64,000 nt of DNA from Corynebacterium amycolatum SK46 (lineage in GTDB: Bacteria > Actinomycetota > Actinomycetes > Mycobacteriales > Mycobacteriaceae). Below the pieces are notes generated by a model. The model did no database searches and was not told where the DNA came from. It was given only the letters and a program-made list of their open reading frames with translations. Made by a program: the position numbers and the translations under genes. The first letter of the stretch is position 1. Each line of letters begins with the position of its first letter. Location of the stretch: contig NZ_ABZU01000011.1 of assembly GCF_000173655.1 (NCBI RefSeq), positions 35,073 through 99,072 of the forward strand, given 5' to 3'. This document shows positions 46,898 to 56,582 of this stretch, one piece after another.

Positions 46898-48119
46898 ATG
46901 TCACCGAAGCATTCCATTGACATATTCCTCGGCCTAGACATCAGAAAATCTAATTATCAGACCTGTACCTTCGACCGTGAAGGCAACAAGGTTTTCGACA
47001 AACCGCTACCACAACTCAAATCCGAACTAGCAGCACTGTTCAATGACTTTCAGGATCGAGGCGCAGCCTTAACTACCGCCCACCAACCCAAAACTATTAA
47101 TGCGCTTCCCATCGCTGTAGCTCGTGACTGTAACTGCGAAGTCGCATACCTACTCGGCCTGGCGTTGCGCAAAGCTGCCGACCTCCACCCGGGGTGTGCG
47201 TAAACAGACAAACGCGAGGCACCTCGCTCATCGCCGATACCACCCGCACAATGCCCCATACGCCACGTGCGGTAAGTCTCAACGATGAAGTACTTTCCGA
47301 GCTGAATATATTGTCCGTCTTCGATGACGACATTGCCCGCGACTGCACCTAAATCGTTTACCGGTTGCACAGTATCCTTACCCAAATCTACCTAGGCCTG
47401 GAGCATGCTTTCGCTGGCAACACACTTACCCGAACCCCAGTACTGGACTTACTAATCCACTACAAGGGTCCAACAGGGCTAAAAAGAGGGGGCGGGCAAG
47501 GGGGCTCAACTGGATGTCGCCCCCACCAAAACCACAGCAACACTGGTCGATAACATCTTCGCGGCGTTAGCAGCGCAAACCGTTACTGTTCCAGGCGCTG
47601 AGGCCACCGAGTTTGCCCCCCCAGAAAAAATTGGCAGCCAATATTAAAACACTGAGAGCCCAACGAGATACTATTGCCAACCAAGTCGAGAACAGAATCG
47701 TGGATTGCCCTCTTTCCCAGGTCCTGAATCAAGCAGCCCAGGAATCTGGATCAAGACCGCAGCACAGATCCGGTTTTCTATCGGTGTCGAATCCGACTTT
47801 TCCTCATTCGGTCCATTTGGCCTCCTACATAAGAATTGCCCCTGTGACACGACGATTAGGTTCATCAATTCGCGGAGAGGATTCAGCTAGGGCAGGGAAT
47901 AAATGACTGAACAATCCACTGTTCTACTGAAGCTTTTCTTGCCGTCCGAAGTAATGTAACATCCCGAACTTATTACGTGCGCAAACGAGCAGAAGGCGAG
48001 CGCCATAATGCACCCCGCTCATGCGATTAACTAGACGCCGGTACAACGTCATCTACGCGCTGCTCAAGAACAAGGAGTACTACAGAGAGAAACCGACTGG
48101 TCGACCAGTCGCAACCTAA
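46898..48119 (+). pseudogene. Decayed IS110-family transposase
   Basis: The first frame reads SIDIFLGLDIRKSNYQTCTF and KVFDKPLPQLKSELAALF, the DEDD N-terminus of IS110 transposases. In other frames follow DEVLSELNILSVFDDDIARD with an in-frame stop near 47350, SILTQIYLGLEHAFAGNTLT, LLIHYKGPTGLKR, KTLRAQRDTIANQVE, then APVTRRLGSSIRGE and NVIYALLKNKEYYREKP to a stop at 48117-48119. Several frameshifts and stops make it non-functional. It supports past mobility at this end of the accessory region. Confidence 0.87.
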
Positions 48120-48576
48120 CCCCCGCGAAAACCAGGCCCATCAACAGTTGTTAATGGGCCATATCACCGTACTTGGAATCTATCCCCGAGAATTTCACTC
48201 AGAAATCACGACAACGGATTGCCAAAAACATAGGGATAGACCCAAAAGAGAGAAGGGGAATCAATACAGATTTCACAATAGCAGCATTCACACATCCTGC
48301 AATAACATCTCTCGAATTGTATTCTTTATATTTCACGTCTTCAACACACTGGATGCTACACGCGCAATAGAATCAAGACCGGATACCACCAAGTATTCGG
48401 AGCTTCAACAATCTCCACTAGAGTCTGCGACTATAGCAGAAATAAGAATTATATCCCTAAAAGCATCCAAACACATTCTTGAACATCAAAGTTAATAGGA
48501 TGCAAGAACTACAAGAGGCAAGTATAGTTCACGTCGACCTACTCTATTAAAAGTACAACCACACACATCAAGTACG
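48120..48576. other. AT-rich stretch downstream of the IS110 remnant
   Basis: No gene supported. Two overlapping frames between about 48173 and 48495 show plausible helical sequence (for example EIRIISLKASKHILEHQS), but neither has a ribosome site or known motif; they may be remains of one frameshifted gene. Confidence 0.5.
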
Positions 48577-49179
48577 CTATTCACCATTCAACCGCTGCTC
48601 TTTTCTTTGATTCGCTAGTAATATTTCAATATAAAAATCTTCTTTAATTTCAATCATATGAACGACTTCTGCATTAACGAAATCCTCTTGCATTCTCATC
48701 GCGACGAATTCTGTTATCAACCAGATTGCCGCCACTCCAGCCAGCAAATATCCGACTAAAAAGCCATCTTCCACAACCGCCGAGATAACAATGTTATTTA
48801 CAACAGCAAGAGTAAATGCCATAAAAATAAAACTGATAAAATAAAATATCCTCTTTGCTCCTATATCGACTGTTCCATATCCAATGAAAACTACAATCAA
48901 ACCAACCGTAAAAATAAGATAAAATAAAGCCATGCTGAAACAGTACCCATTTTCAAATTCTGCAAGGTTATCGTTATTACTTATTAGCTCTTGCACACTA
49001 AAGCGAATGCTCAAAAGCACTGTAATTAGAAATACCGATAACCTAACAAGAAGCAGCCCGCATAGCCCGAATCGTGGTGAGAATATATTTCTCAAATATG
49101 ACGATTCGGCGATAATTCGAGTATATTTATCGTAAATATAATCAGGCGTCGGACCGACCCGATAGAATATATTACCCAA
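48577..49179 (-). CDS. Orphan four-helix membrane protein, AT-rich
   Basis: 200 aa, unrecognised. About four transmembrane segments are visible: FGLCGLLLVRLSVFLITVLL, MALFYLIFTVGLIVVFIGYG, IFYFISFIFMAFTLAVV and FLVGYLLAGVAAIWLITEF. A charged C-terminal tail follows (EIKEDFYIEILLANQRKEQR). Base composition is far more AT-rich than the neighbouring core genes, suggesting recent acquisition. It stands alone between the IS110 remnant and steB. No clear ribosome site is visible. Confidence 0.6.
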   Translation of the reverse strand: MGNIFYRVGPTPDYIYDKYTRIIAESSYLRNIFSPRFGLCGLLLVRLSVFLITVLLSIRFSVQELISNNDNLAEFENGYCFSMALFYLIFTVGLIVVFIGYGTVDIGAKRIFYFISFIFMAFTLAVVNNIVISAVVEDGFLVGYLLAGVAAIWLITEFVAMRMQEDFVNAEVVHMIEIKEDFYIEILLANQRKEQRLNGE

Positions 49180-49303
49180 TCTTTACTCACCTTAATGCCT
49201 AAAAAATTAAAGATAGCCCCGCCGCAAACAGTTCTTCTCAAATACTGGTACGTGAATCTGGAAAAAATATTAATTAAAGACCAGCAGACTAATACTAAAC
49301 TTT

Positions 49304-50212
49304 TTACCTTTTTAGCTCCCCAACAACCCCAACCTGCCCCGCAGCATCCGACACAGCGTCCACACGCTTCACGGCAGGGTCGGCGCCCCAACGCTCATCA
49401 GGCAGAGCACTGACACCTTCACGGCCAAAGCCATCTGTCCCCACCACAACGTGACCAGCCACGTCATCACCAGCACCAAAGCCCTCAGCAAGCGCCACAG
49501 CCAGATCCGCAACCAGTCCAGCACCGAACTCCGGGTCCTCGCCCTTATCAATCGCAGCGCGTGAGACAGTGCCGTGATTACCAACAATCACAATGCCAGC
49601 AGCCGGGCGCAACGTCCCCTCCTCGTACTCGACGAACCCGCCGCCCTTCAGAGCCTCCAGAAGTAGCTTCCGGTCAGCAGCGGAAGCTCGCTCTCCCCCA
49701 TCCTTATCCAGCTCCAACACCGGAGCCAACGCCTGGCCAGCCTGGCGGCCCGGCTCGCGTCGCTCCGGATCCAGCTGCACATCAGCCGGCAGCGAGGTAG
49801 AAACCGTGTCCTTCAGCTCATCCGCACCAGCGGAAGAGAGGAACTTATCGGTCAGCTTCAGCACGCCCGCGTCCGGAGCACCAGCAGCGCGCAGCGTCTC
49901 GGAAACCCCCGCAAGCTGCTCATCCGTGGCATCGGGAGTGACGACAACAAGGACGGGTACATCCTTCAAAGCGTCCTTGACGATCTCCCCGACGATGGGC
50001 TCGATGATGCGGTTGGCTTCATCGGCACGCGCTTGCTGCGCATCGGCACGTACGACAGCGGCATCGCGCTCAGAGGCGGCACCAGTGCCGAAATCAATGC
50101 CAGCACCAGCGGGGTTCAGCACATAAGCACCCAGCGCAGCACCTGCCGCAACACCGAGGGCAGCGCCTGTCACACCGGCTGTAAACTTCCCGCTCCTGCG
50201 CTTCTTCGCCAT
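49304..50212 (-). CDS. steB: SteB/MctB-family protein (cell-envelope channel or RipA regulator)
   Basis: 302 aa. Short cytoplasmic basic tail, one N-terminal TM segment (GAALGVAAGAALGAYVL), a coiled-coil-like stretch (RADAQQARADEANRI) and an extracytoplasmic domain with VPVLVVVTPDATDEQL and GIVIVGNHGTVS. This is the family of mycobacterial MctB (Rv1698), described as a copper-exporting channel. In C. glutamicum the orthologue SteB works with SteA in cell separation by controlling a RipA-type hydrolase. The neighbouring steA supports the name. Confidence 0.88.
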   Translation of the reverse strand: MAKKRRSGKFTAGVTGAALGVAAGAALGAYVLNPAGAGIDFGTGAASERDAAVVRADAQQARADEANRIIEPIVGEIVKDALKDVPVLVVVTPDATDEQLAGVSETLRAAGAPDAGVLKLTDKFLSSAGADELKDTVSTSLPADVQLDPERREPGRQAGQALAPVLELDKDGGERASAADRKLLLEALKGGGFVEYEEGTLRPAAGIVIVGNHGTVSRAAIDKGEDPEFGAGLVADLAVALAEGFGAGDDVAGHVVVGTDGFGREGVSALPDERWGADPAVKRVDAVSDAAGQVGVVGELKR

Positions 50213-50301
50213 CGCCTGTCCCTTTTTCCTTTCGCCGACGCCTCAATCAGCTCTGACAGCCGAGAGCATTAGGCGCTCGTAGTGCTCTAATACCGCTAAA
50301 A

Positions 50302-51486
50302 CTACTTAAACAACCCTTGGAACCACAGTGCAATGGAGTTCCAGGTATCGATCAGATTCTCGCTGACAGAACCATCACCGGAGGTACCAGCGATAGCGAA
50401 AATCACCGCAACGGCGACAAAGATAGCCAGGATTGCCCAGGCCACACCGAAACCACGGCTGTTTACCTGGTAGAGGTCGGCGACCATGCGACCGTCGACA
50501 AGCTTCTCCCCGACCTTCAAACGCGACAGCAGCGCCGACGGCACGCCGCTCTGATTCTCAGCGTGGTAAATGCTGTCGATGTTCTGCGAGGCACCGACGG
50601 AGACAACCATGTCGGCATCGTGATGCGCGGCGAAGACCAACGCCAGGTCAGTGGCGGAATCGGACAGCGCCGGGAACGTCATGGCGCCAATGCCAAGGTC
50701 CTGAATGCGCTCAAGGCCCACCGCGTGACCGTCCGGGTCGGCAGGCAGGATCACACAACCGGCAGACCGCAGCGCCTCGGAATTGATGTTCTCCGGATCA
50801 CCGATGATGTAGTCCGGCTGGTACTTGAGATCAAAGAGCGTGTCGGCACCTGCATCGACGCCGATGAGCAGCGGCTCGTACTCGCGGATGAAGTTCTTTA
50901 GGTCTTCCAGCGTCTTGCGGTGTCCCTCACCAGGGCTGACCACAACGACCTTGCGGCCACGCAGCGGCTCTGTCTCGTCCGGAATGCCCAAGCCATCGAT
51001 GTAGAGCGGAGACTCGGTCTTGGCGAACTCCACCAAGTTGCCGGAGAGAGCCTCCAGACGGTCGACCATGCTGGTGCGGCCCTCATCAAAGGCGCGCTCG
51101 AGCTCGTCCTGGTCGACTGCGTCGCCCTGTCCGATCAGGCGGTCACCGTGGTAGAGCTTGCCGTCGTCAAGCCTGCCGTTCTTGCCGTCCTTGAGCTTCT
51201 CAAAGACCTCGTCACCGACGCTCTGCACCATCTGGATGTCGGCGTCGCGCATCATCTGCGGGCCGTAATTCGGCACAAACCCCGTGGTAAACGCACCGGT
51301 GTTCACCACTGCGGCGACCTTGGCATCAATCAACTGCTGTGCCAGTGGACGCGAGATATCCGGCGCATCGATCACCACGATGTCGCCTTCGCCCATGCGC
51401 TTGAGCGCACGATCCAGGCGGGAACCATCCCGCACAGTCCCCGAAATGCCAGGAAGATCTTTTTCGTTCCGAGAGAACAGACTCAT
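50302..51486 (-). CDS. steA: SteA-like cell separation protein
   Basis: 394 aa. The cytoplasmic part (GTVRDGSRLDRALKRMGEGD, VVVVSPGEGHRKTLED, LIGVDAGADTLFDLKYQPDYIIGDPENI) resembles thiamin-pyrophosphokinase-like folds found in this family. A C-terminal TM segment (AWAILAIFVAVAVIFAIAG) and short tail follow. The family (Rv1697) is conserved beside steB and recN in corynebacteria and mycobacteria. SteA with SteB links division to peptidoglycan splitting. The ATG at 51486 is chosen; the longer frame overlaps the end of recN. Confidence 0.9.
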   Translation of the reverse strand: MSLFSRNEKDLPGISGTVRDGSRLDRALKRMGEGDIVVIDAPDISRPLAQQLIDAKVAAVVNTGAFTTGFVPNYGPQMMRDADIQMVQSVGDEVFEKLKDGKNGRLDDGKLYHGDRLIGQGDAVDQDELERAFDEGRTSMVDRLEALSGNLVEFAKTESPLYIDGLGIPDETEPLRGRKVVVVSPGEGHRKTLEDLKNFIREYEPLLIGVDAGADTLFDLKYQPDYIIGDPENINSEALRSAGCVILPADPDGHAVGLERIQDLGIGAMTFPALSDSATDLALVFAAHHDADMVVSVGASQNIDSIYHAENQSGVPSALLSRLKVGEKLVDGRMVADLYQVNSRGFGVAWAILAIFVAVAVIFAIAGTSGDGSVSENLIDTWNSIALWFQGLFK

Positions 51487-51511
51487 GGCACTTAGTGAAA
51501 CATAAGTGCAG

Positions 51512-53251
51512 CTACTTGGCCGAGAAGGCGCGCCGAGCTTGATCCAGAAGATCTTGCGCGTGCGCACGTCCGGAGTCGGAATCGTCCAAACCCGCCATCA
51601 TCCGCGCGAGCTCGTCAATCCGCTCCTCATCACCCAGGCTCGTCACCTTCGACGACACCGCACCCGAACGCGCATCCTTGCTGACCACCAAGTGGGTATC
51701 CGCAAACGCCGCCACCTGAGGCAAGTGCGTGACGACGATCACCTGGTTATTCACCGCCAACTGCTTCAGGCGCTTGCCAATTTCCACAGCCGCGCGCCCA
51801 CCAACACCGGCATCGACCTCATCGAAAACCATCGTGTGCCCGGCCTGTCCTTCGGCGAGGACAACTTCCAAGGCCAGCATGATGCGGGAGAGCTCACCGC
51901 CGGATGCGGAGGAGGCCAGCGGACGCGGCTCGGCACCTTCGTGGGCACGGAGCTTGAACTCGATGTTGTCCACGCCAGCGGGGCCAAAGGTGTCGGCCTT
52001 GGTGATCTCCACCACCAGCGAAGTGTGTGGCATGGCCAAGCCCGTGAGTTCCTTGGTCACGGCCTCTTCCAGGTGCTTCGCGGCCTTTGCACGGGCCTTG
52101 GAGAGCTTCCGCGCGGTGGTGCCGAGCTTCTTCTCCGCGGTTTTGATCTCCGCGGTGAGCTTGTCCAGCGCTTCGCCGGAGACATCCAGCGTGGCGAGCT
52201 TGCGCTCCGCCTTATCCCGCCAAGCCAGCACACCTGCGATATCCGGGGCGTACTTGCGGGTGAGATTCTTAATCTCCACCTGGCGCTGCATGAGTTTGTC
52301 CAGGGACTCGGTTTCCTCCGGCAGGCCAGAGAGAAACGCGCCGAGACCAGCGGAGATTTCGGAGAGCTGGCTGGTCAGTTCATTGAGCTGGTTAGAAAAC
52401 TCGGTGAGTTCCTCGTCGTCTGCGGCGGCGAGCTCATTTGCTGCGGCACCGAGAAGTTCGGCGGCTCCGGAGTCCTCGGTGGCGGCATCCATACCGGTCA
52501 CGCCCACGGCGGCGGCACCGTCGATGGCGGCAAGCGCCACAGCGGCGGCGTCGCGGAGACCATCCAGATCCTGCATACGGCGAATCTGGAAGGCCAGGTC
52601 CTGGTCCTCATCTGGTTCGGGCGAGACTGCGTCGATTTCCTCGATGGCGAAGCTGAGTTGGTCGGCACGCATGGCCAACTCGCGGCGCTTAGAGGTCTTC
52701 TCTTCCAGTTCTTTGACCAGGGAGCGCCAGTGTGCGCGCTGCTGACGGTGAGTTTCCAGCGTCGGCGCGATAGTCTCGGCATCCATGCGGTCGATGGCCG
52801 CACGCTGCTCATCGGCACTCTGCAGGCGCAGCTGATCATTCTGGCCGTGAATCGCAATCAGTCGCGTGGAGACATCCGCCAGTGCAGCAGCCGACGCACT
52901 GCGGCCACCAACCCACGCCCGGGAGCGTCCCTTCGCAGAGACCTGACGGGCAAGCAGGTACTCATCGTTCTCATCGCGCTCGCCGCCGAGTTCGGAGACC
53001 ACCGCATCGATGGTGGTGGACTCTTCCTCCGAGAGGTGTTCGGTGGACACGCGGCCTTCCACCAGGGCCTTGTCTGCGCCGGTGCGCACGCGGCCGGCGT
53101 CGGCACGCGCGCCACAGAGCAACTTGAGGCTGGTGACCACCATGGTCTTACCCGCACCGGTTTCACCTGTCAGTACAGTGAGGCCTGGGCTGAATTCAAG
53201 CGTCGCGTCGGGGATAACGCCGAGGTCGCGGATGGAAATCTCAGTCAGCAT
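51512..53251 (-). CDS. recN: DNA repair protein RecN
   Basis: 579-aa SMC-like ATPase for double-strand break repair. Walker A GETGAGKT (residues 29-36) with the RecN start MLTEISIRDLGVIPDATLEF, two coiled-coil arms in the middle, signature SASGGELSRIMLALE, Walker B VFDEVDAGVGG and VVTHLPQVAAFAD. Length is normal. It lies between nadK and steA, the standard order. Confidence 0.96.
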   Translation of the reverse strand: MLTEISIRDLGVIPDATLEFSPGLTVLTGETGAGKTMVVTSLKLLCGARADAGRVRTGADKALVEGRVSTEHLSEEESTTIDAVVSELGGERDENDEYLLARQVSAKGRSRAWVGGRSASAAALADVSTRLIAIHGQNDQLRLQSADEQRAAIDRMDAETIAPTLETHRQQRAHWRSLVKELEEKTSKRRELAMRADQLSFAIEEIDAVSPEPDEDQDLAFQIRRMQDLDGLRDAAAVALAAIDGAAAVGVTGMDAATEDSGAAELLGAAANELAAADDEELTEFSNQLNELTSQLSEISAGLGAFLSGLPEETESLDKLMQRQVEIKNLTRKYAPDIAGVLAWRDKAERKLATLDVSGEALDKLTAEIKTAEKKLGTTARKLSKARAKAAKHLEEAVTKELTGLAMPHTSLVVEITKADTFGPAGVDNIEFKLRAHEGAEPRPLASSASGGELSRIMLALEVVLAEGQAGHTMVFDEVDAGVGGRAAVEIGKRLKQLAVNNQVIVVTHLPQVAAFADTHLVVSKDARSGAVSSKVTSLGDEERIDELARMMAGLDDSDSGRAHAQDLLDQARRAFSAK

Positions 53252-53309
53252 GGCGCCTGCAATCAGTCCTTCCCTTGAAGTGTCGGGTCTCGTCTGCCGT
53301 GTTTAGGGG

Positions 53310-54296
53310 CTATTGAGCTTCGGCGGGGCCGCGCCACCCGGACGTCGGCAAGCGGAACTTGTGCACCAGCCGATCGGCGAACGGCTGATCGTCCAGACGC
53401 ACCCAGCGCACCGGCTGCGCGCCGCGCTCGATTTCAATGCGGCTGCCCGGCGGCATGGTGATGTTGCGGAAGCCGTCGAGCACCGCGACCGCCTCGGCGG
53501 TGTCGTGGTTGGTCTCAATGGCGATGGTCGAGTGCGGGGAGATCACCAGCGGGCGGGAGAACAACGCGTGGGCGTTGTTGGGCACGACCAGCATGGCGTC
53601 GAGTTCCGGCCAGAGCACGGGCCCACCTGCGGAAAAGGCGTAGGCGGTGGAACCGGTTGGCGTGGAAATGAGCACGCCATCGCAGCCGTAAGAACTCACC
53701 GGGCGACCATCGACTTCCAAGATGACATCCAGCACGCCGCGACGGTTGACGTTTTCGATGCTGACTTCATTCAGCGCCCAGCCCGAGCCGATCACGCGGC
53801 CGGTGGTGTCACGGACAGTGGCTCGGATGGTCATGCGGTCTTCGATACGCCAGGAACGCTTAATGACGCGGCTAATCGCCTCCGTCATGGACTCCTGCTC
53901 CCACTCGGCGAGGAAGCCGACGTGCCCCATGTTGATGCCGAGCACCGGCAGGTCAGCCGAGTGCGCGATATCTGCGGCACGCAGGAAGGTGCCGTCGCCG
54001 CCGAGGACGAGGACGAGTTCGCATCCCGACGCCGCCTGCGGGGAATGCCAGTATCGCGGGTACTTACCGAGCGTTGGGTGCGCGGCCAGCGCCTCCGGGT
54101 TTTTACCGGCCAGCACGCGGATATCGATACCCGCGGCCTCAAGCAGCTCGGCGGCCTCGGCGGCCATTTCCAGGTTGGCGCTGCGGCCGGTGTGCGGGAC
54201 CAGTAGGATCTCGCGCTTGCCGGCGCTGGTCTTGGGCTTGCTATCCCGTGAGCTCGTTTTGGCGCTGGTCGGTGAGCTGGTCTTCGCGCTAGCCAT
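53310..54296 (-). CDS. nadK: NAD kinase
   Basis: 328 aa, phosphorylates NAD to NADP using ATP or polyphosphate. Motifs: VLVLGGDGTFLRAAD, the NE/D segment GWALNEVSIEN, and GVLISTPTGSTAYAFSAGGP. The N-terminal 25 residues are a Ser/Lys/Thr repeat-like tail. ATG 54296 follows GGAGG and overlaps the end of tlyA by 8 nt, so translation is coupled. Confidence 0.96.
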   Translation of the reverse strand: MASAKTSSPTSAKTSSRDSKPKTSAGKREILLVPHTGRSANLEMAAEAAELLEAAGIDIRVLAGKNPEALAAHPTLGKYPRYWHSPQAASGCELVLVLGGDGTFLRAADIAHSADLPVLGINMGHVGFLAEWEQESMTEAISRVIKRSWRIEDRMTIRATVRDTTGRVIGSGWALNEVSIENVNRRGVLDVILEVDGRPVSSYGCDGVLISTPTGSTAYAFSAGGPVLWPELDAMLVVPNNAHALFSRPLVISPHSTIAIETNHDTAEAVAVLDGFRNITMPPGSRIEIERGAQPVRWVRLDDQPFADRLVHKFRLPTSGWRGPAEAQ

Positions 54297-55137
54297 TATG
54301 CGGCCCCTCCTCAACAGCCTTAGCGATGGCCGCCGCCATAGCCTCATCACCGATATCGCTGGCGCCGCCGTCTTTCACCAGCCACAGGAAGAACTCCACG
54401 TTGCCGCTCGGACCCGGCAGCGGGCTGGCCACGGCTGCGCGGAAGGACAGCCCCAGCGTGCGGGCGTATTCGGCGACTTCCTGGACAACTTCCTGGCGCA
54501 GCGCATCGCTGCGCACGACACCACCGGAGCCAAGCCGCTCCTTACCTACCTCGAACTGTGGTTTGACCATCGGCAGCAGGTCAGCTCCGTCATCGAGGCA
54601 GGAGACAATCGCAGGCAGGACCAGCTTCAAAGAAATAAACGACAGATCGCCCACCATGACATCGGCCGTGCCGCCGAGAATCTCCGGGGTCAGCGTGCGG
54701 ACGTTAGTTCGGTCGAGCACAACCACCCGCGGGTCATCCTGCAGGCGCCAAATCAGCTGACCGTAGCCGACATCGACGGCGTAGACAGTCTCGACATCGC
54801 GACGCAAACACACATCGGTGAAGCCGCCCGTGGAGGCACCGGCATCCAACACCTTCCGGCCCTTCACGTCCAGACCCTGTGGCTCGAAAGCCTCCAGTGC
54901 CCCGAGCAGCTTGTGCGCACCGCGCGAAGCCCAGTTCTCGTCTTCTTCCAGGCCACTGACGCGAATGGACACATCGCCTGTCACCGCAGTCGCGGGCTTG
55001 GAGGCGACAAAACCACCGACCTCCACTCGGCCGGCCTTAATCATGTCCACTGCCGCTTCACGGGAGCGAGCAATCTTCCTTCGCACCAGCTCCGCATCGA
55101 GCCTGCGCTTAGGAGCTTTCTTTGCCACCGCGTTCAC
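54289..55137 (-). CDS. tlyA: TlyA-family rRNA 2'-O-methyltransferase
   Basis: 282 aa. S4-like N-terminus (RLDAELVRRKIARSREAAV), RGAHKLLGALE, then the Rossmann methyltransferase with KVLDAGASTGGFTDVCL, YAVDVGYGQL, and MVGDLSFISLKLVLP containing the Asp/Lys-type catalytic elements of FtsJ/TlyA enzymes. Mycobacterial TlyA methylates C1409 of 16S and C1920 of 23S rRNA, which governs capreomycin sensitivity. GTG start overlaps the preceding small gene by 4 nt; nadK overlaps its end. Confidence 0.94.
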   Translation of the reverse strand: MNAVAKKAPKRRLDAELVRRKIARSREAAVDMIKAGRVEVGGFVASKPATAVTGDVSIRVSGLEEDENWASRGAHKLLGALEAFEPQGLDVKGRKVLDAGASTGGFTDVCLRRDVETVYAVDVGYGQLIWRLQDDPRVVVLDRTNVRTLTPEILGGTADVMVGDLSFISLKLVLPAIVSCLDDGADLLPMVKPQFEVGKERLGSGGVVRSDALRQEVVQEVAEYARTLGLSFRAAVASPLPGPSGNVEFFLWLVKDGGASDIGDEAMAAAIAKAVEEGPHNG

Positions 55138-55415
55138 TTTCCTTCCCTGCGTGACGAGCCCAGGGCCTCATACAAAATCTCATGCGCCCGCTCAAACTGC
55201 GCGACTCTCTCCTGCGGAGTCGGCGCAGGCGCGGACAATGCTGCCGCCACCTGCTCGCGAACCTGCTCCGGAGTAACCTCACGCGCACCGGGCATCGCTG
55301 CCGGGCTAGGCGCAGGGCTCGGTACAGATGCAGGACCCGGTTTCGGTCCCGGCACCGGACCAACACCAGACCCCTGCCCCAGCCCTTGCCCCGGCTTCGG
55401 TGCAACCTCACTCAT
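55134..55415 (-). CDS. Small Pro/Gly-rich protein upstream of tlyA
   Basis: 93 aa. Residues 1-45 are Pro/Gly/Ser repeats (GPVPGPKPGP and similar). The C-terminal half (TPEQVREQVAAALSA, RVAQFERAHEILYEALGS) is a likely two-helix unit. Small proteins with such a C-terminus commonly sit between the HAD phosphatase and tlyA in corynebacteria, as I recall. It overlaps tlyA by 4 nt and begins 6 nt after the HAD gene. The function is unknown. Confidence 0.75.
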   Translation of the reverse strand: MSEVAPKPGQGLGQGSGVGPVPGPKPGPASVPSPAPSPAAMPGAREVTPEQVREQVAAALSAPAPTPQERVAQFERAHEILYEALGSSRREGK

Positions 55416-55421
55416 CGGCTA

Positions 55422-56471
55422 TCACTTCCGCCAGGCAGCCAGCGCCGCCTCAGCAGCCGGGCCCTCCGCGCGGACCTGCGCGACCTCGACCGCGCCAGCA
55501 CGACCAGCCTCAGAGTTCCACACCGCATCCGCGACCGTCAGCAGCGCCGCCACCGCGGCCTCCGCTGGGTTCGCCAACCGAGGATCTTCCCTGTCACCGC
55601 CAGAAAGAACGATGACACCGGCCTCCGCGTCGTCGTAACGCGCGGTGAAACCAGCCTGCGGAGCCGGACGTGCCTGATCCAGTTCACGATTCAGCGCGGT
55701 CATGTCAGCACCGATAAGCGTCGGGCGGTGCTCAGGCGGCGCTGCGACGACATCCATATGCGTGGAAACGCCGGTGACCACCATAAACGTGTCTACCTTC
55801 GCAGCGTTGCCGCCCGCGATGTCTGTATCCAGGCGGTCCCCAATCGCCAGCGGTTTCTTCGCGCCCACACGCTCCGCCGCCTTAATGAACATCGGCGGCT
55901 TCGGCTTACCCGCCGACAGCGGCGCCACGCCCGTGGTCGTCGAAATCGCCGCAGCAACCGAACCATTGCCAACCAGGAAACCGCGCTCCGACGGCAACGT
56001 CGTATCCAAATTCGACACCAGGAAGCGCGCACCTCGCGACACCGCCAGCGCCGCCTCCGACATCTGCTTCCACGTCATCTCACGGTTGAGCCCCTGGAAC
56101 ACCGCCGCAGGGCTGTCATCAGCGGAATCCACCACGGTGTACCCCGCCTCACGAGCCAACTGCTTAAACGACTCCGCGCCCAACACGAAAACATTTGAAC
56201 CCGGCTCAATGACCTCCGCCGCCATCTCGATGGCCGCCTGCGCCGACGTCATCACATCCTCCGCGTGAACGTCATAGCCCAGCCCATTGAGCTGATCCGC
56301 CACCGTCTGCGGCGCGCGCGAGGCGTTGTTCGTAATAAACACCATCGGCAGCGCCGCCTCGGTCAGCCCCTCCAGCGCGTTCGGAATCGCCGCGCCGCCC
56401 TCGTAAATCGTGCCATCCAGATCCAGCAGAGCGGCATCATAGGAAGAAGCGACAGAAGCCATGAGGTGCAT
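55422..56471 (-). CDS. NagD-like HAD-IIA phosphatase
   Basis: 349 aa. HAD motifs: nucleophile Asp in ALLDLDGTIYEGG, motif II VFITNNASR, C2-type cap, Lys of SAGKPKPPMF and LAIGDRLDTDIAGGNAA. Likely a sugar-phosphate or phosphoglycolate phosphatase of the mycobacterial GpgP/NagD type; the substrate is not readable. The C-terminal 90 residues beyond the usual HAD end form an extra domain. Either of two ATGs (56471, 56462) may be used; the ribosome site AAAGGAG spaces better for the second. Confidence 0.88.
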   Translation of the reverse strand: MHLMASVASSYDAALLDLDGTIYEGGAAIPNALEGLTEAALPMVFITNNASRAPQTVADQLNGLGYDVHAEDVMTSAQAAIEMAAEVIEPGSNVFVLGAESFKQLAREAGYTVVDSADDSPAAVFQGLNREMTWKQMSEAALAVSRGARFLVSNLDTTLPSERGFLVGNGSVAAAISTTTGVAPLSAGKPKPPMFIKAAERVGAKKPLAIGDRLDTDIAGGNAAKVDTFMVVTGVSTHMDVVAAPPEHRPTLIGADMTALNRELDQARPAPQAGFTARYDDAEAGVIVLSGGDREDPRLANPAEAAVAALLTVADAVWNSEAGRAGAVEVAQVRAEGPAAEAALAAWRK

Positions 56472-56582
56472 TTCTCCTTTTACGAAATAGGAACGCTTTA
56501 CGACGAATTGTAGATGCGCAGCTGGATTGCGTCAGCGGTGCGCCAGCGGTGGCTGGTTCTACGAACCGGGCGGCCGGGCTGA

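Noticed and set aside
48148..48495. 115-codon open frame after the IS110 remnant
   Set aside because: Overlaps another equally plausible frame, no start signal and no recognisable motif; probably non-coding or a remnant.
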